NCBI GenBank assembly: GCA_900473805.1
Contig: UCMS01000030.1
Location: 1-64,000, forward strand
DNA length: 64,000 nt
Source: Hyphomicrobiales bacterium
GTDB taxonomy: Bacteria > Pseudomonadota > Alphaproteobacteria > Rhizobiales > Rhizobiaceae
Direction of reading: 5' to 3'
Part shown: positions 43,220 to 51,756 of the stretch, piece after piece
Layout: the number at the start of each line of letters is the position of its first letter
Position numbering within the stretch: the first letter of the stretch is position 1
Notes under the pieces: generated by a model
Told to the model about the DNA's origin: nothing
Seen by the model: the letters and a program-made list of their open reading frames with translations, nothing else
The model's database searches: none
Position numbers and translations under genes: made by a program

Positions 43220-44664
43220 GACGAAACCTCAATGAGAGCAGGAGAGCGGGTGAGGGGAACGGCTACCTCGGCGATCGTGCCGCCGCCGTCGCGGTCGTGC
43301 AGCGTGATTGTGCCGCCGTGATAGCCCACCAGCTTGCGGGCGCTGTAGAGGCCGATGCCGACACCGGCCGTATCGGTCGTGTTGGCACCGCGATAGAAGC
43401 GCTGGCCGATCTTTCGGCTGTCAGAGACGGCGATGCCGACACCCTTGTCGAGAATACGAAAAACGAGTTGGCCGTCGGCAATCTCCACCGTGAGGCTGAC
43501 AGCCTCCTCTGGGTTCGAATACTTGAGCCCGTTGTCGATGAGGTTGATCAGAACCGTCGCCATCATGGCCCGATCGAGAGGAGCCGCGATGGCGTCCTCA
43601 GCGCGCTGGAAGATGAGTCGGCCCGATTGCTGGGCGGTGACGAAGTGCCGTCGCACATCCTCCAGCAGGGCCTCGAGCGAAGTTGCCTCGATCTCCGGTC
43701 CGATGGTCTGATGCCGTTCCGTGATCAGGAAGCGGTCGATCAGCCCGAAAAGGCCGCCCGCGGCGGACCGGATGTTCGCCAGCCGGTCGTGGATCGATGG
43801 CGGCACCTGTTCGAGGGTCAGGGAAATCATTTCGGCGGAGCGGCTGATCACGGCGAGCGGTGTCCGCAGCTCATGACTGACCAGCCGGACGAACTGGTAC
43901 TGCTCCTCGCGCAGCGCGGTTTCGGTCTTGAGGCGCTCGGAAAGTTCGTCCTGCAGGCGCCGTCGCTCCGCGACTTCCGCTTCCAGCGCCTCGACGGAGG
44001 CGGTGAGCGAATGGGCGTATTGCATCACCAGCGCCACCAGCATGAACAGATTGAGCAGGCTGAAGAACAGGCCCCACTCGAGGAACATCCAAGCCTGGAG
44101 CGGATCGTCGAGCAATTGTGTCTGCATCGGCGTCTTGAAGAACTGGGCGCCGCTGCGAATGAACAGCACGATGATGTGGATCGCCATAACGGTGAGGATC
44201 GTTATCCGCAGCAACTTTGGCTGAAGGCTGTCCTGCGCCACAGCGCGTGAAATGACGGCCAGCACGACCAACGCCACGAGATTGACGGTATGCACGCGGA
44301 TCGCGACATTCTCCGGCGTCGTTTCGAAGGCATAGACGAAGCCTGCAATGGTGATGCCGATGCAGGCCATCAGCACCGGCAGGCTGAGGCGTCTGTGAAT
44401 GAGCTCCAGATAACCCGCCCCGAGCAGCATGACGCCGATCAGGACCAGCGTGTTATCCGTCAGAAGATGCAGCGCGCTTGGAGCCGGTCCACGCATCCCG
44501 ATCCTGAGGAAACCCAAGGCGCCTGAAAGCGATCCGAAGACGATCAGCTTCGGCCCCGCAAGCCGCGGCCGCAGCATGGTGAGAATCGTCCAGATGGCGG
44601 CATTGAGGACCTTCGCGGCAACGACACTGGCAAGAGCCGTAACCGGATCGAGAATGGGCAGCAT
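43216..44664 (-). CDS. sensor histidine kinase with 7TM-type sensor
   Basis: 482 aa. Residues 1-215 contain about seven hydrophobic helices and form a membrane sensor like 7TMR-type kinases. A coiled coil (about 220-250) leads to the kinase core: His264 in FVRLVSHELRTPLAVISRSAEM, NLIDNGLKYS, DKGVGIAV and GVGIGLYSARKLV. The start ATG 44664 is chosen; a TTG three codons earlier is possible, and no strong ribosome site is visible. Signal unknown, probably membrane-embedded. Overlaps the regulator. Confidence 0.92.
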   Translation of the reverse strand: MLPILDPVTALASVVAAKVLNAAIWTILTMLRPRLAGPKLIVFGSLSGALGFLRIGMRGPAPSALHLLTDNTLVLIGVMLLGAGYLELIHRRLSLPVLMACIGITIAGFVYAFETTPENVAIRVHTVNLVALVVLAVISRAVAQDSLQPKLLRITILTVMAIHIIVLFIRSGAQFFKTPMQTQLLDDPLQAWMFLEWGLFFSLLNLFMLVALVMQYAHSLTASVEALEAEVAERRRLQDELSERLKTETALREEQYQFVRLVSHELRTPLAVISRSAEMISLTLEQVPPSIHDRLANIRSAAGGLFGLIDRFLITERHQTIGPEIEATSLEALLEDVRRHFVTAQQSGRLIFQRAEDAIAAPLDRAMMATVLINLIDNGLKYSNPEEAVSLTVEIADGQLVFRILDKGVGIAVSDSRKIGQRFYRGANTTDTAGVGIGLYSARKLVGYHGGTITLHDRDGGGTIAEVAVPLTRSPALIEVSS

Positions 44665-44888
44665 GATGAACAAGTAAATCGGGCGGGAAAACGCAGTATT
44701 GCGTGCGAACGATTAGCTTTGCTCGTCTCAATTTGCTGTGCTCTCCATCACAACTGCTTGCGGGAAATGGCCGTCGCCAGAATTGGACAGAATTGATCCG
44801 AATTGGTTTGTGGCGAACGGAATGGCCATCCTCCAAGAACCGTTCGACGGCGCGGTCTGCGTCAGAAGAACTGCTTCAGAGGATCATC

Positions 44889-47285
44889 ATGAAACCCCTT
44901 TCGCACAATCGCGGCCTGGCGCCCCGCCGCCGGATCCGCACCGGCCTCCTGTTCGCCTCGACGGCCATGACACTCGTCGTTGCCGGTCCGGCAGCAGCCA
45001 TCGACGTCAACGGGACCGTCACCCACAGCACCGACTTCAACTATGGCGGCCAGATCCTGGTCGGCAATGGTGCAACGGGCACGATGATCGTCGAGGATGG
45101 CGCCGACGTGCTGAACACGATGGCGCTTGTCGGTGCAAGCAGCAGCATGACCTCGCCGGCGGGTGAGGTGATCGTCCGAGGCGGTGGCTCTTCCTGGCAG
45201 AGCACGTCGGACGTGGTAATTGGCCATCTCAGCGATGGGCGACTGCAGGTGCTTGACGGCGCCCACACCTTCGTGACCGGCAACCTCACTGCGGGCGGAT
45301 TTCAGGGGCAGGGCACGGTCATCGTCGATGATCAGTCCAGATTGGAAGTCATCGGCGGCGATCTCGCCGTCGGCTCCAATCAGTATGGCACGCTCACCCT
45401 TTCCGGCAGCTCGACCCTGAGCGTCGACAGTGGAAACGGCGATATCGTTCTCGGCAGCGGATCATCCGGCGGCGAGCTCAAGATCGGCGCCGGTGGCGGG
45501 ACCGTGCTCGCCAATGTCATCCGGTTCGACAATTCGACCGCGGACCTGACCTTCGATCATGGCCTTGCCTCCTACGCCTTTGATACCACGCTGTCGGGTG
45601 ATGGTGACATCATTGTCCAGAGCGGCACGACCCTTCTTCAGAGCGATGCCTCGGCCTTTACCGGCCAGACCTATGTCTATGGCGGTACGCTGCTCCTCGA
45701 CGGCATCTCCATGGGTGGCATGGCCTATCTGGCCGGTGGCGTGCTCGGCGGCTCCGGCTCGATTGCCGGGGTAACCTACGTGACCTCTGGCTCGACCCTT
45801 GCACCAGGAAGTGCAGCCGGCATCGGCCAGCTCGATTCGAACGGCAGCGTTACTTTCTACACCGGCTCGAATTTCGAGGTCCATGTCGACAGCAGCGGCA
45901 ATGCCGACAAGCTCATCTCGGGCAGCAGCATCGATCTTCAAACCGGCGTGACGCTTAACGTGCTGGCACAGAACGGCACCGATGACGGCTCCACCTACAA
46001 CCCGTCGACCACCTATACCATCCTCGACAGCCGCTCCGGTCTCACGGGCACCTTCGACACCGTCAACGAGAACTTCGCCTATCTGGACGCAAACGTCACC
46101 TACGACGCCAACAGCGCCTATCTGACACTGACCCGCTGTGCCAGCTGCGGCTCCTTCGCCTCGCTGGCCAACACGCCAAACCAGTCGGCGGTTGCCGGTG
46201 CCATCGAAAGCCAGGGATCGGGCGCCCTCTACAGCGCCATCCTTGCTTTGCCAATTGGAGAGCCCGGTGCAGCCTTCGAACAGCTCTCTGGTGCCGCACA
46301 CGCCTCCATCGAGACCGGCTACCTCGACCGCAGCCGCCTGACCCGCGACGTGATCTCCAACCGTCTGCGGGATGCCTTTGACGGTGTCGGCGCAGCTGCG
46401 AAGGGCGAGCGCATCGCCGCCTATGACAAGGCACCGCAGCAGCTTCTGCCGCGTGAAACGGAGCCGAACGGCATCTGGATGAGCGGTTTTGGCGCCTGGG
46501 GCCGGTATGACGGGGAGGGCACCGGCTCGAACTTCGATGTCGATGGCGGCGGCGTCCTCTTCGGTGGCGACCGCGAGCTCGAAAACGGTTGGCGCCTCGG
46601 TGTTGCCGGCGGCTATTCGCGGGAAAGCTTTGGCGCCGACGGCGTCTCGGCCAGCGGCTCCGCTGACAGCTACCATCTCGCCGCCTATGCGGGTCGCAAG
46701 GCCGGGCCGTTCGGCCTGAAATTCGGCGCCGCCTATGGCTGGTCGGCAATCGAGACCGAGCGCAATGTCGCCTTCACCGGCTTCACCGATACCTTGACCG
46801 TCGACTACAATGCCCGCACCGCCCAGGTCTTCGCCGAAACCTCCTGGCGCATCGACCACGACCTCTGGCATTTCGAGCCCTTTGCCGGTCTCGCCTATGT
46901 CCATGTCGACCGCGACGGCTTCACCGAGAAGGGCGGTGTCGCAGCGCTGATCGCCGATGCCCATTCGGCTGGCCAGTGGCAATCGACGCTCGGCGTCAAG
47001 GTCGATCGCGACATCGCGGTCAATGGCGCACTCGGCAAGGTGAAGGGTTCACTCGGCTGGCGTCATGCCTTCGGCGACATGGCCACAGAGGCAAGCTACG
47101 GCTTTGCCACCGGCGACACCTTCTCCGTCGCGTCCGCCGCCATGGCGCGTGATACAGCTCTCGTCGGCGCCGGCGTCGAGTTTGAACTCGGCAAGGCCTC
47201 GACCGTCTCGTTCACCTATACCGGCCAGTTTGGTGCGGAAGGCTCCGAGCATCTGGTTTCCGGCAATCTCGGTCTGCGCTTCTGA
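44889..47285 (+). CDS. autotransporter (type Va) with C-terminal beta barrel
   Basis: 798 aa. A long signal peptide with Arg-rich head ends in VVAGPAAAID. The passenger (about residues 40-470) is a beta-helix-like, Gly/Ser/Asp-rich region containing autotransporter-associated repeats such as GGTLLLDGISMGGMAYLAGG and VLGGSGSIAGVTYVTSGSTLAPG. The C-terminal 270 residues form the translocator barrel ending SGNLGLRF, with the terminal Phe typical of barrels recognised by BamA. It is a surface adhesin or secreted protein. ATG at 44889 follows AGAGGA. Divergent from a two-component system. Confidence 0.93.
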   Translation: MKPLSHNRGLAPRRRIRTGLLFASTAMTLVVAGPAAAIDVNGTVTHSTDFNYGGQILVGNGATGTMIVEDGADVLNTMALVGASSSMTSPAGEVIVRGGGSSWQSTSDVVIGHLSDGRLQVLDGAHTFVTGNLTAGGFQGQGTVIVDDQSRLEVIGGDLAVGSNQYGTLTLSGSSTLSVDSGNGDIVLGSGSSGGELKIGAGGGTVLANVIRFDNSTADLTFDHGLASYAFDTTLSGDGDIIVQSGTTLLQSDASAFTGQTYVYGGTLLLDGISMGGMAYLAGGVLGGSGSIAGVTYVTSGSTLAPGSAAGIGQLDSNGSVTFYTGSNFEVHVDSSGNADKLISGSSIDLQTGVTLNVLAQNGTDDGSTYNPSTTYTILDSRSGLTGTFDTVNENFAYLDANVTYDANSAYLTLTRCASCGSFASLANTPNQSAVAGAIESQGSGALYSAILALPIGEPGAAFEQLSGAAHASIETGYLDRSRLTRDVISNRLRDAFDGVGAAAKGERIAAYDKAPQQLLPRETEPNGIWMSGFGAWGRYDGEGTGSNFDVDGGGVLFGGDRELENGWRLGVAGGYSRESFGADGVSASGSADSYHLAAYAGRKAGPFGLKFGAAYGWSAIETERNVAFTGFTDTLTVDYNARTAQVFAETSWRIDHDLWHFEPFAGLAYVHVDRDGFTEKGGVAALIADAHSAGQWQSTLGVKVDRDIAVNGALGKVKGSLGWRHAFGDMATEASYGFATGDTFSVASAAMARDTALVGAGVEFELGKASTVSFTYTGQFGAEGSEHLVSGNLGLRF

Positions 47286-47635
47286 GCCTCTGACCGTTGA
47301 GTTCACCTCGGTCTTCGGACCGGGGTTGGGGGTCGCCAATCACCCCGGCGGCCCCCTTTGGTATTTTCCCGGCGACCTGGGTGATCCCAGGTCGACCAAA
47401 TGCCGCAGCCAAACATGGTTTGGAGTTCCATGGCGACAAGGCTGCAGCGACCTGCTAGGAGGGCGCACCCGTTCATGTTTGGACGGGCCGATTTCTCCCG
47501 TCACGAAAGCCAGCCGACCATGACCATTGCTGCGGGCCTCTCCCTCGGAAGCCCCATGCCGCGCGCCGCGATGCCGGACGCGTCAAACCGTTTCTCCGTC
47601 CTGCCCGTTCACAGAGAGCCGACGGAGGCCCGTCC
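47286..47635. other. intergenic region with hairpin between autotransporter and desaturase
   Basis: 350 bases with no credible gene. A perfect nine-bp hairpin (CGACCTGGG at 47373-47381, CCCAGGTCG at 47386-47394, loop TGAT) has no T-run. A second inverted repeat CCCGT/ACGGG lies near 47470-47490. They may be regulatory or a termination structure. Confidence 0.5.
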
Positions 47636-48688
47636 ATGAGCGCCGCCATCGACTACCGCAATGACGTCTCCGTCGTCGACGAAACACCCGATGCCAAAAC
47701 CTGGCTGAAGATCGTCAATGCCTATCGAAAGCCGCGCCTCGCGCGCAGCACTTTCGAACTTGCCGTCACCATCGTGCCCTTCGTGCTGCTCTGGGTTGGC
47801 GCGCTCGTGAGCTATCATTTCGCCTTCTGGCCGGGTCTCGTGCTCGTCGTGCCAGCTGCGGCCTTCCTGCTGCGCCTCTTCATCATTCAGCATGATTGCG
47901 GCCACGGCGCCTTCTTCGCCCGCCGCAGCGTCGACGACTGGACCGGCCGCATTCTGGGCGTGCTGACCTTCACCCCTTACGACTACTGGCGCCGCGCCCA
48001 TGCCGAACACCACGCCACCGCCGGCAATCTCGATGAACGCGGCGTCGGCGACATCACCACGCTGACGGTCGCCGAATACAAGGCGCTGTCTGCCTGGGGC
48101 CGCTTCGGCTATCGCCTCTATCGCCACCCGATCATCCTCTTCGGCGTCGGCCCCGCCTGGGTCTTCCTCTTGAAGCAGCGCCTGCCGATCGGCATGATGA
48201 AGGAGGGCGCTCTGCCCTGGGTCTCGACCATGGCGACCAATCTCGGCATGGCGCTCTTCGCCGCCCTGATGATCTGGGCCGTCGGCCTCTGGCCCTTTCT
48301 CGTCGTGCATCTGCCGATCGTGCTCTTGGCCGGTGCCGCCGGTATCTGGCTCTTCTATGTCCAGCACCAGTTCGAGGACACCCACTGGTCGGCTCCGCCG
48401 GAATGGCAGTTCCAGCATGCTGCCCTGCACGGCGCATCCCATTACGACTTGCCCTGGGGCCTGCGCTGGCTGACCGGCCATATCGGCGTGCACCATGTGC
48501 ATCACTTGTCGAGCAAGATCCCCTTCTATCGTCTGCCGGAGGTCCTGCGCGACCATCCGGAGCTGAAGACCATCAGCCGCATCACGCTGAAGGAAAGCCT
48601 CGCCTGCGTGAAACTCGTCCTCTGGGACGAAAAGCTCGGGCGTCTCGTGTCCTTCCGGGAGGTAAATCGGCTGACGGTGGTTGCCTGA
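47636..48688 (+). CDS. membrane fatty acid desaturase
   Basis: 350 aa integral membrane di-iron desaturase. The three His boxes are complete: HDCGH (residues 86-90), HAEHH (122-126) and HHVHH (286-290). Four to six membrane helices separate them. It resembles acyl-lipid desaturases that introduce double bonds into membrane fatty acids (the omega-6/delta-12 type is most similar by eye). Position specificity cannot be told. ATG at 47636 follows GGAGG. May adjust membrane fluidity with temperature. Confidence 0.92.
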   Translation: MSAAIDYRNDVSVVDETPDAKTWLKIVNAYRKPRLARSTFELAVTIVPFVLLWVGALVSYHFAFWPGLVLVVPAAAFLLRLFIIQHDCGHGAFFARRSVDDWTGRILGVLTFTPYDYWRRAHAEHHATAGNLDERGVGDITTLTVAEYKALSAWGRFGYRLYRHPIILFGVGPAWVFLLKQRLPIGMMKEGALPWVSTMATNLGMALFAALMIWAVGLWPFLVVHLPIVLLAGAAGIWLFYVQHQFEDTHWSAPPEWQFQHAALHGASHYDLPWGLRWLTGHIGVHHVHHLSSKIPFYRLPEVLRDHPELKTISRITLKESLACVKLVLWDEKLGRLVSFREVNRLTVVA

Positions 48689-48734
48689 TCCAGGTCCGGA
48701 TCCTTCCGCCCTGCAAAATGACTGACAGCAATGG

Positions 48735-48762
48735 GCCCGCTGCACTCACCTGTGCAGCGGGC
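48735..48762. terminator. terminator downstream of the desaturase
   Basis: GCCCGCTGCAC (48735-48745) and GTGCAGCGGGC (48752-48762) form an 11-bp stem with a six-base loop. T-run is weak. It lies between convergent desaturase and regulator genes. Confidence 0.7.
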
Positions 48763-48775
48763 ATTCTCTGCCATT

Positions 48776-49492
48776 TCAGGTCAGGCCCGTAGGTGTGACG
48801 GCCGCGGCCCCATTCACCTGCCACCCCGCAATCCACAGCCGCCTGAGCGCATCGCCCTCGCCACGAAACCCCTGTCCCGTCGGCGCGCAGGTGAGCGTCC
48901 GGTCGATGCGGAAATTGCGGATCGCCTGGCGCAGTTCGCACCAGCCGACCATCACCGCCGCCTCGGAATAATAAATCAGCGCAATCGGCCGGATGGTTCT
49001 TTGGGTCACCTTGGCCTGCTCGTCGCGATAGTTGATCGCGAGTTTCTCCTCGTCGCGGATCGCCCGGCGCACCAGACCGAGATCGACGGCGTCTGCCGTG
49101 GGGATCGCGCTTCCCCACGCATGCAGCGCCCGCGACGATAGAGCCTGGCGGAGCGGCGCGGGAAGCGCCGCCGCGATCTTGTCGAGCACCCGCGTCGATG
49201 CCGCGCCAAGCTCCCGGTCGCCGGTGCGTTTGTTGAGCGCCATGCCGAGCACGATCGCTTCGGTCTCCTCGGCCGAAAACATCAGCGGTGGCAGGTGGAA
49301 GCCGGGGCGCAGGATATAGCCGATGCCGCGCTCGCCCTCGATCGGCACTCGCATCGCCTGGAGAGCCGCGATGTCCCGGTAGATCGAACGCTCGCTCACC
49401 TCCAGCCGCTCGGCCATCTGCTGCGCGGTTATCGGGTGGCTTGAGAGCCTCAGGATCTGGATGATCTCGAACAGCCGGGAGGCCTTTCGCAT
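48776..49492 (-). CDS. HTH-WYL transcriptional regulator (YafY family)
   Basis: 238 aa. The N-terminal winged helix (ASRLFEIIQILRLSSHPITAQQMAERLEVSERSIYRDIAAL) is followed by PIEGERGIGYIL and the WYL domain from about 130, with YRDEQAKVTQRTIRPIALIYY. WYL binds single-stranded or other ligands. It is divergent from a LysE exporter, and the gap holds CTGACA-N6-TGTCAG. ATG at 49492 follows AGGTGA. It probably regulates the exporter and itself. Confidence 0.93.
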   Translation of the reverse strand: MRKASRLFEIIQILRLSSHPITAQQMAERLEVSERSIYRDIAALQAMRVPIEGERGIGYILRPGFHLPPLMFSAEETEAIVLGMALNKRTGDRELGAASTRVLDKIAAALPAPLRQALSSRALHAWGSAIPTADAVDLGLVRRAIRDEEKLAINYRDEQAKVTQRTIRPIALIYYSEAAVMVGWCELRQAIRNFRIDRTLTCAPTGQGFRGEGDALRRLWIAGWQVNGAAAVTPTGLT

Positions 49493-49510
49493 GCGGTCAC
49501 CTCGTCACTC

Positions 49511-49528
49511 CTGACACACCTTTGTCAG
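49511..49528. promoter_or_regulatory. candidate operator of the WYL regulator
   Basis: CTGACA (49511-49516) and TGTCAG (49523-49528) form a perfect palindrome with a six-base spacer in the gap between the divergent regulator and LysE genes. Confidence 0.65.
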
Positions 49529-49615
49529 TTGGCCTCCTCTATAGCACGGCCCAACACGCTGAAAAACCGGCGCGAAATGCGATTGATGGCTCACCACACA
49601 CGACAGGCAACTGAC

Positions 49616-50251
49616 ATGACCTATACCGAAAATCTCTGGCTCTTCACCCTGCTTCTCACCGGCATCATCGTCGTGCCCGGCATGGACATGCTCTTCGTGC
49701 TCGCCAATGCGCTGACCGGCGGAAGGCGGGCGGGCTTGGCCGCCACATCGGGCATGATGGCCGGCGGCGCCTGCCACACGGTCTTCGGCACCGTTGCGGT
49801 GGCCGCCTTGAGCACGCTGATCCCGACGCTCACGCCCGTGATGCTCATCCTCGGCACAGCCTATATGATCTGGATTGGCTTCACGCTCGCCCGCAGCAGC
49901 ATCACGGTTGACCATGTCGAAGGCGGAACGCGGCGCGCCACGATCAAGATCTTCGGGCAGGGACTGCTCACCTGCCTGCTCAACCCCAAGGCCTGGACCT
50001 TCATCCTCGCCGTCTATCCGCAATTCATGAAGCCGGCCTTCGGCCCGTTCTGGCGCCAGGCGCTTGTCATGGGCGCGCTTACCATGGCCATCCAGTTGAT
50101 CGTCTACGGCGGCCTGGCACTCGCCGCTGCCCGTGGCCGCGAAGCCCTGATTTCAAACCCCGCCCTCACCATCGCCATCGGCCGCGCCGCCGGCTGGCTT
50201 CTGGTCGCGGTTGCCGCCTATATGCTGGTCAGGAGCTGGCAGGGCTGGTGA
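49616..50251 (+). CDS. LysE/RhtB-type amino acid exporter
   Basis: 211 aa with six hydrophobic helices, the LysE fold. The N-terminus has TGIIVVPGMDMLFVLANAL (family PGP-like signature) and the central NPKAWTFIL block of the family. It probably exports an amino acid or a derivative using proton-motive force. The start is ATG 49616; an upstream in-frame start overlaps the operator. Controlled by the divergent WYL regulator. Its 3' end overlaps the convergent GNAT gene by 23 bases. Confidence 0.92.
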   Translation: MTYTENLWLFTLLLTGIIVVPGMDMLFVLANALTGGRRAGLAATSGMMAGGACHTVFGTVAVAALSTLIPTLTPVMLILGTAYMIWIGFTLARSSITVDHVEGGTRRATIKIFGQGLLTCLLNPKAWTFILAVYPQFMKPAFGPFWRQALVMGALTMAIQLIVYGGLALAAARGREALISNPALTIAIGRAAGWLLVAVAAYMLVRSWQGW

Positions 50252-50717
50252 TGGCGTCCAGTCGCCTTTCCATGAACAGGCTGAGCGGATCGGCCTTGTA
50301 GTCGCCAAAGGGCGGGATCTCGATAAATCCCGCCTTGCGATAAAGCCCGATCGCCTCCGGCTGATAGATGCCCGTCTCCAGCCTGACGGTGGTGATCTTC
50401 CGCTGCAGGGCCTCGTCCTCGAGATGGGCCAACAACCGCTTGCCGAGCTTCAGACCCCGCGCCGTCTGATCGACGAACATCCGCTTGATCTCGCCCGTCC
50501 CGTCGGGATGGCCGACGAGCGCCGCGCAACCGAGCACCGCGTCGCCGACCCTCGCGATGAAAAAGGAGACGCTCTCATGCTCCAGCTCGTCCAGCGGCAG
50601 CATATGGTTGCTGTCCGCCGGATAGAGCGAGGCCGCATAGGCGTTCGACTGTTCCAGCAATCGGATCACGCCCGCCTGGCGTGGCGGTTCGCGTGTGATG
50701 AGGAGATCGTTCTGCAT
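50229..50717 (-). CDS. GNAT-family N-acetyltransferase
   Basis: 162 aa. The acetyl-CoA binding region has RMFVDQTARGLKLGKRLLAHLEDEAL (QTARGLKLGKRLL is the pyrophosphate-loop motif) and TGIYQPEAIGLYRKAGF. The opening IRLLEQSNAYAASLYPADSNHML is typical of a small acetyltransferase group. Substrate unknown. Convergent overlap of 23 bases with the LysE exporter gene. Its ATG has a weak ribosome site. Confidence 0.92.
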   Translation of the reverse strand: MQNDLLITREPPRQAGVIRLLEQSNAYAASLYPADSNHMLPLDELEHESVSFFIARVGDAVLGCAALVGHPDGTGEIKRMFVDQTARGLKLGKRLLAHLEDEALQRKITTVRLETGIYQPEAIGLYRKAGFIEIPPFGDYKADPLSLFMERRLDAITSPASS

Positions 50718-50769
50718 GGGTCTGACGATGCCAGTGGAAGGGGTCGGTGGAAGGGGGAGTTCGATGTGC

Positions 50770-51081
50770 TCAGAGCCCCACCGCCTTGCGCAGCGCCTCG
50801 TTCATCCGCGATTGCCAGCCGTCGCCGGTCGCCTTGAACCGCTCGATCACCTCCGCATCGAGCCTGAGGCTGATCGCCTTCTTCGGATTGTCCGCCTTGG
50901 GCCGTCCGAGCTTGCGATCGATCGAGGCGGCGAGGTCCGGAAAGACCTCGCGGAAGGGGCGCAATTCCCTGAGTTCCGCCTCGGTCATTTCGGGGTTCTC
51001 AGGATCGGATGTGATCATCGCCTGGATCTCCGCCTCTTCCTCATCGGTGAGCGGTCTCCTGGATGAAAACTTTACGGTCAT
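50770..51081 (-). CDS. brnA: BrnA antitoxin
   Basis: 103 aa antitoxin of the BrnTA type II system. The C-terminal half has the ribbon-helix-helix PKKAISLRLDAEVIERFKATGDGWQSRMNEALRKAVG that binds DNA, and the N-terminal half neutralises the toxin. Start overlaps the toxin stop by four bases (ATGA, 51078-51081). Size and domain order match BrnA. Confidence 0.95.
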   Translation of the reverse strand: MTVKFSSRRPLTDEEEAEIQAMITSDPENPEMTEAELRELRPFREVFPDLAASIDRKLGRPKADNPKKAISLRLDAEVIERFKATGDGWQSRMNEALRKAVGL

Positions 51082-51326
51082 AGTGCACTCCTTTCCCGGC
51101 GGCTTGCCGGCCGCATGGAGATGATCGACACCGCTTCCCGCCCCAGCGGAAGATGAACGACGGCCACGACAATACGTTGGTTCAGTTCCCCGATCGCGAT
51201 GGCCCGACTGGATTTTGCAGGACGGACAAGCGCCTCGACGAAGAAGCGTTCATCGAGCTCGGCAAAGTCGAGGCCGTGCTTCGCCAGATTCTGCTGCCGC
51301 TTCGGTTCATCCCAGACGATGATCAT
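51078..51326 (-). CDS. brnT: BrnT ribonuclease toxin
   Basis: 82 aa RelE-fold ribonuclease toxin. IVWDEPKRQQNLAKHGLDFAELDE is the canonical BrnT opening (WDExKxxxNxxKHG), and the end has ISMRPASRRE (active Arg). It would inhibit translation by cutting RNA when BrnA is lost. ATG at 51326 has no Shine-Dalgarno, so the transcript may be leaderless. Operator candidates overlap the promoter just upstream. Confidence 0.95.
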   Translation of the reverse strand: MIIVWDEPKRQQNLAKHGLDFAELDERFFVEALVRPAKSSRAIAIGELNQRIVVAVVHLPLGREAVSIISMRPASRRERSAL

Positions 51327-51333
51327 AGTTTAT

Positions 51334-51351
51334 GTATATACGGAAATTCCG
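51334..51351. promoter_or_regulatory. candidate BrnA operator
   Basis: GTATATAC (51334-51341) and CGGAA-A-TTCCG (51341-51351) are adjacent palindromes just upstream of brnT. Type II antitoxins such as BrnA repress their own promoters at such sites. Confidence 0.55.
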
Positions 51352-51386
51352 CAAGCCAGTATCCTGACGATTGAGGGGAATTCCGC

Positions 51387-51707
51387 TCACCCCCGCTGCG
51401 GCAGCAGGATCACGGCAGCCCCGACGAGGCAGACCGCCGCCCCCGTCAGATCAAAGCGATCGGGCCGCTGCCCCTCGACCAGCCACAGCCAGAGAAGCGA
51501 GGCGGCGATATAGACCCCGCCATAGGCGGCATAGGCACGCCCCGCCGCCTCCGACGGGACGAGCGTCAGCAGCCAGGCAAACACAGCGAGAGGTAACAGT
51601 CCAGGTGCCAGCCAGAGGGGTGAGCGGTCGAGCTTCAGCCAGGCCCAGAAGGCAAAACAGCCGGCGATTTCGGCAAGGGCTGCGAGCGGATAGATCAGCA
51701 AGGTCAT
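51387..51707 (-). CDS. UPF0060 membrane protein (YnfA family)
   Basis: 106 aa with four hydrophobic helices. Family hallmarks: [16 protein letters not shown] and [20 protein letters not shown] and the closing [16 protein letters not shown]. YnfA-type proteins resemble small multidrug resistance transporters. Function in rhizobia unknown. Start has AGGA eight bases upstream. It is next to the BrnTA pair but on a separate transcript. Confidence 0.93.
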   Translation of the reverse strand: MTLLIYPLAALAEIAGCFAFWAWLKLDRSPLWLAPGLLPLAVFAWLLTLVPSEAAGRAYAAYGGVYIAASLLWLWLVEGQRPDRFDLTGAAVCLVGAAVILLPQRG

Positions 51708-51756
51708 GGCGCGATCCTGCCACGCCGGTGGTTCAGGTGAAAGCCCGCGCCAGCCC

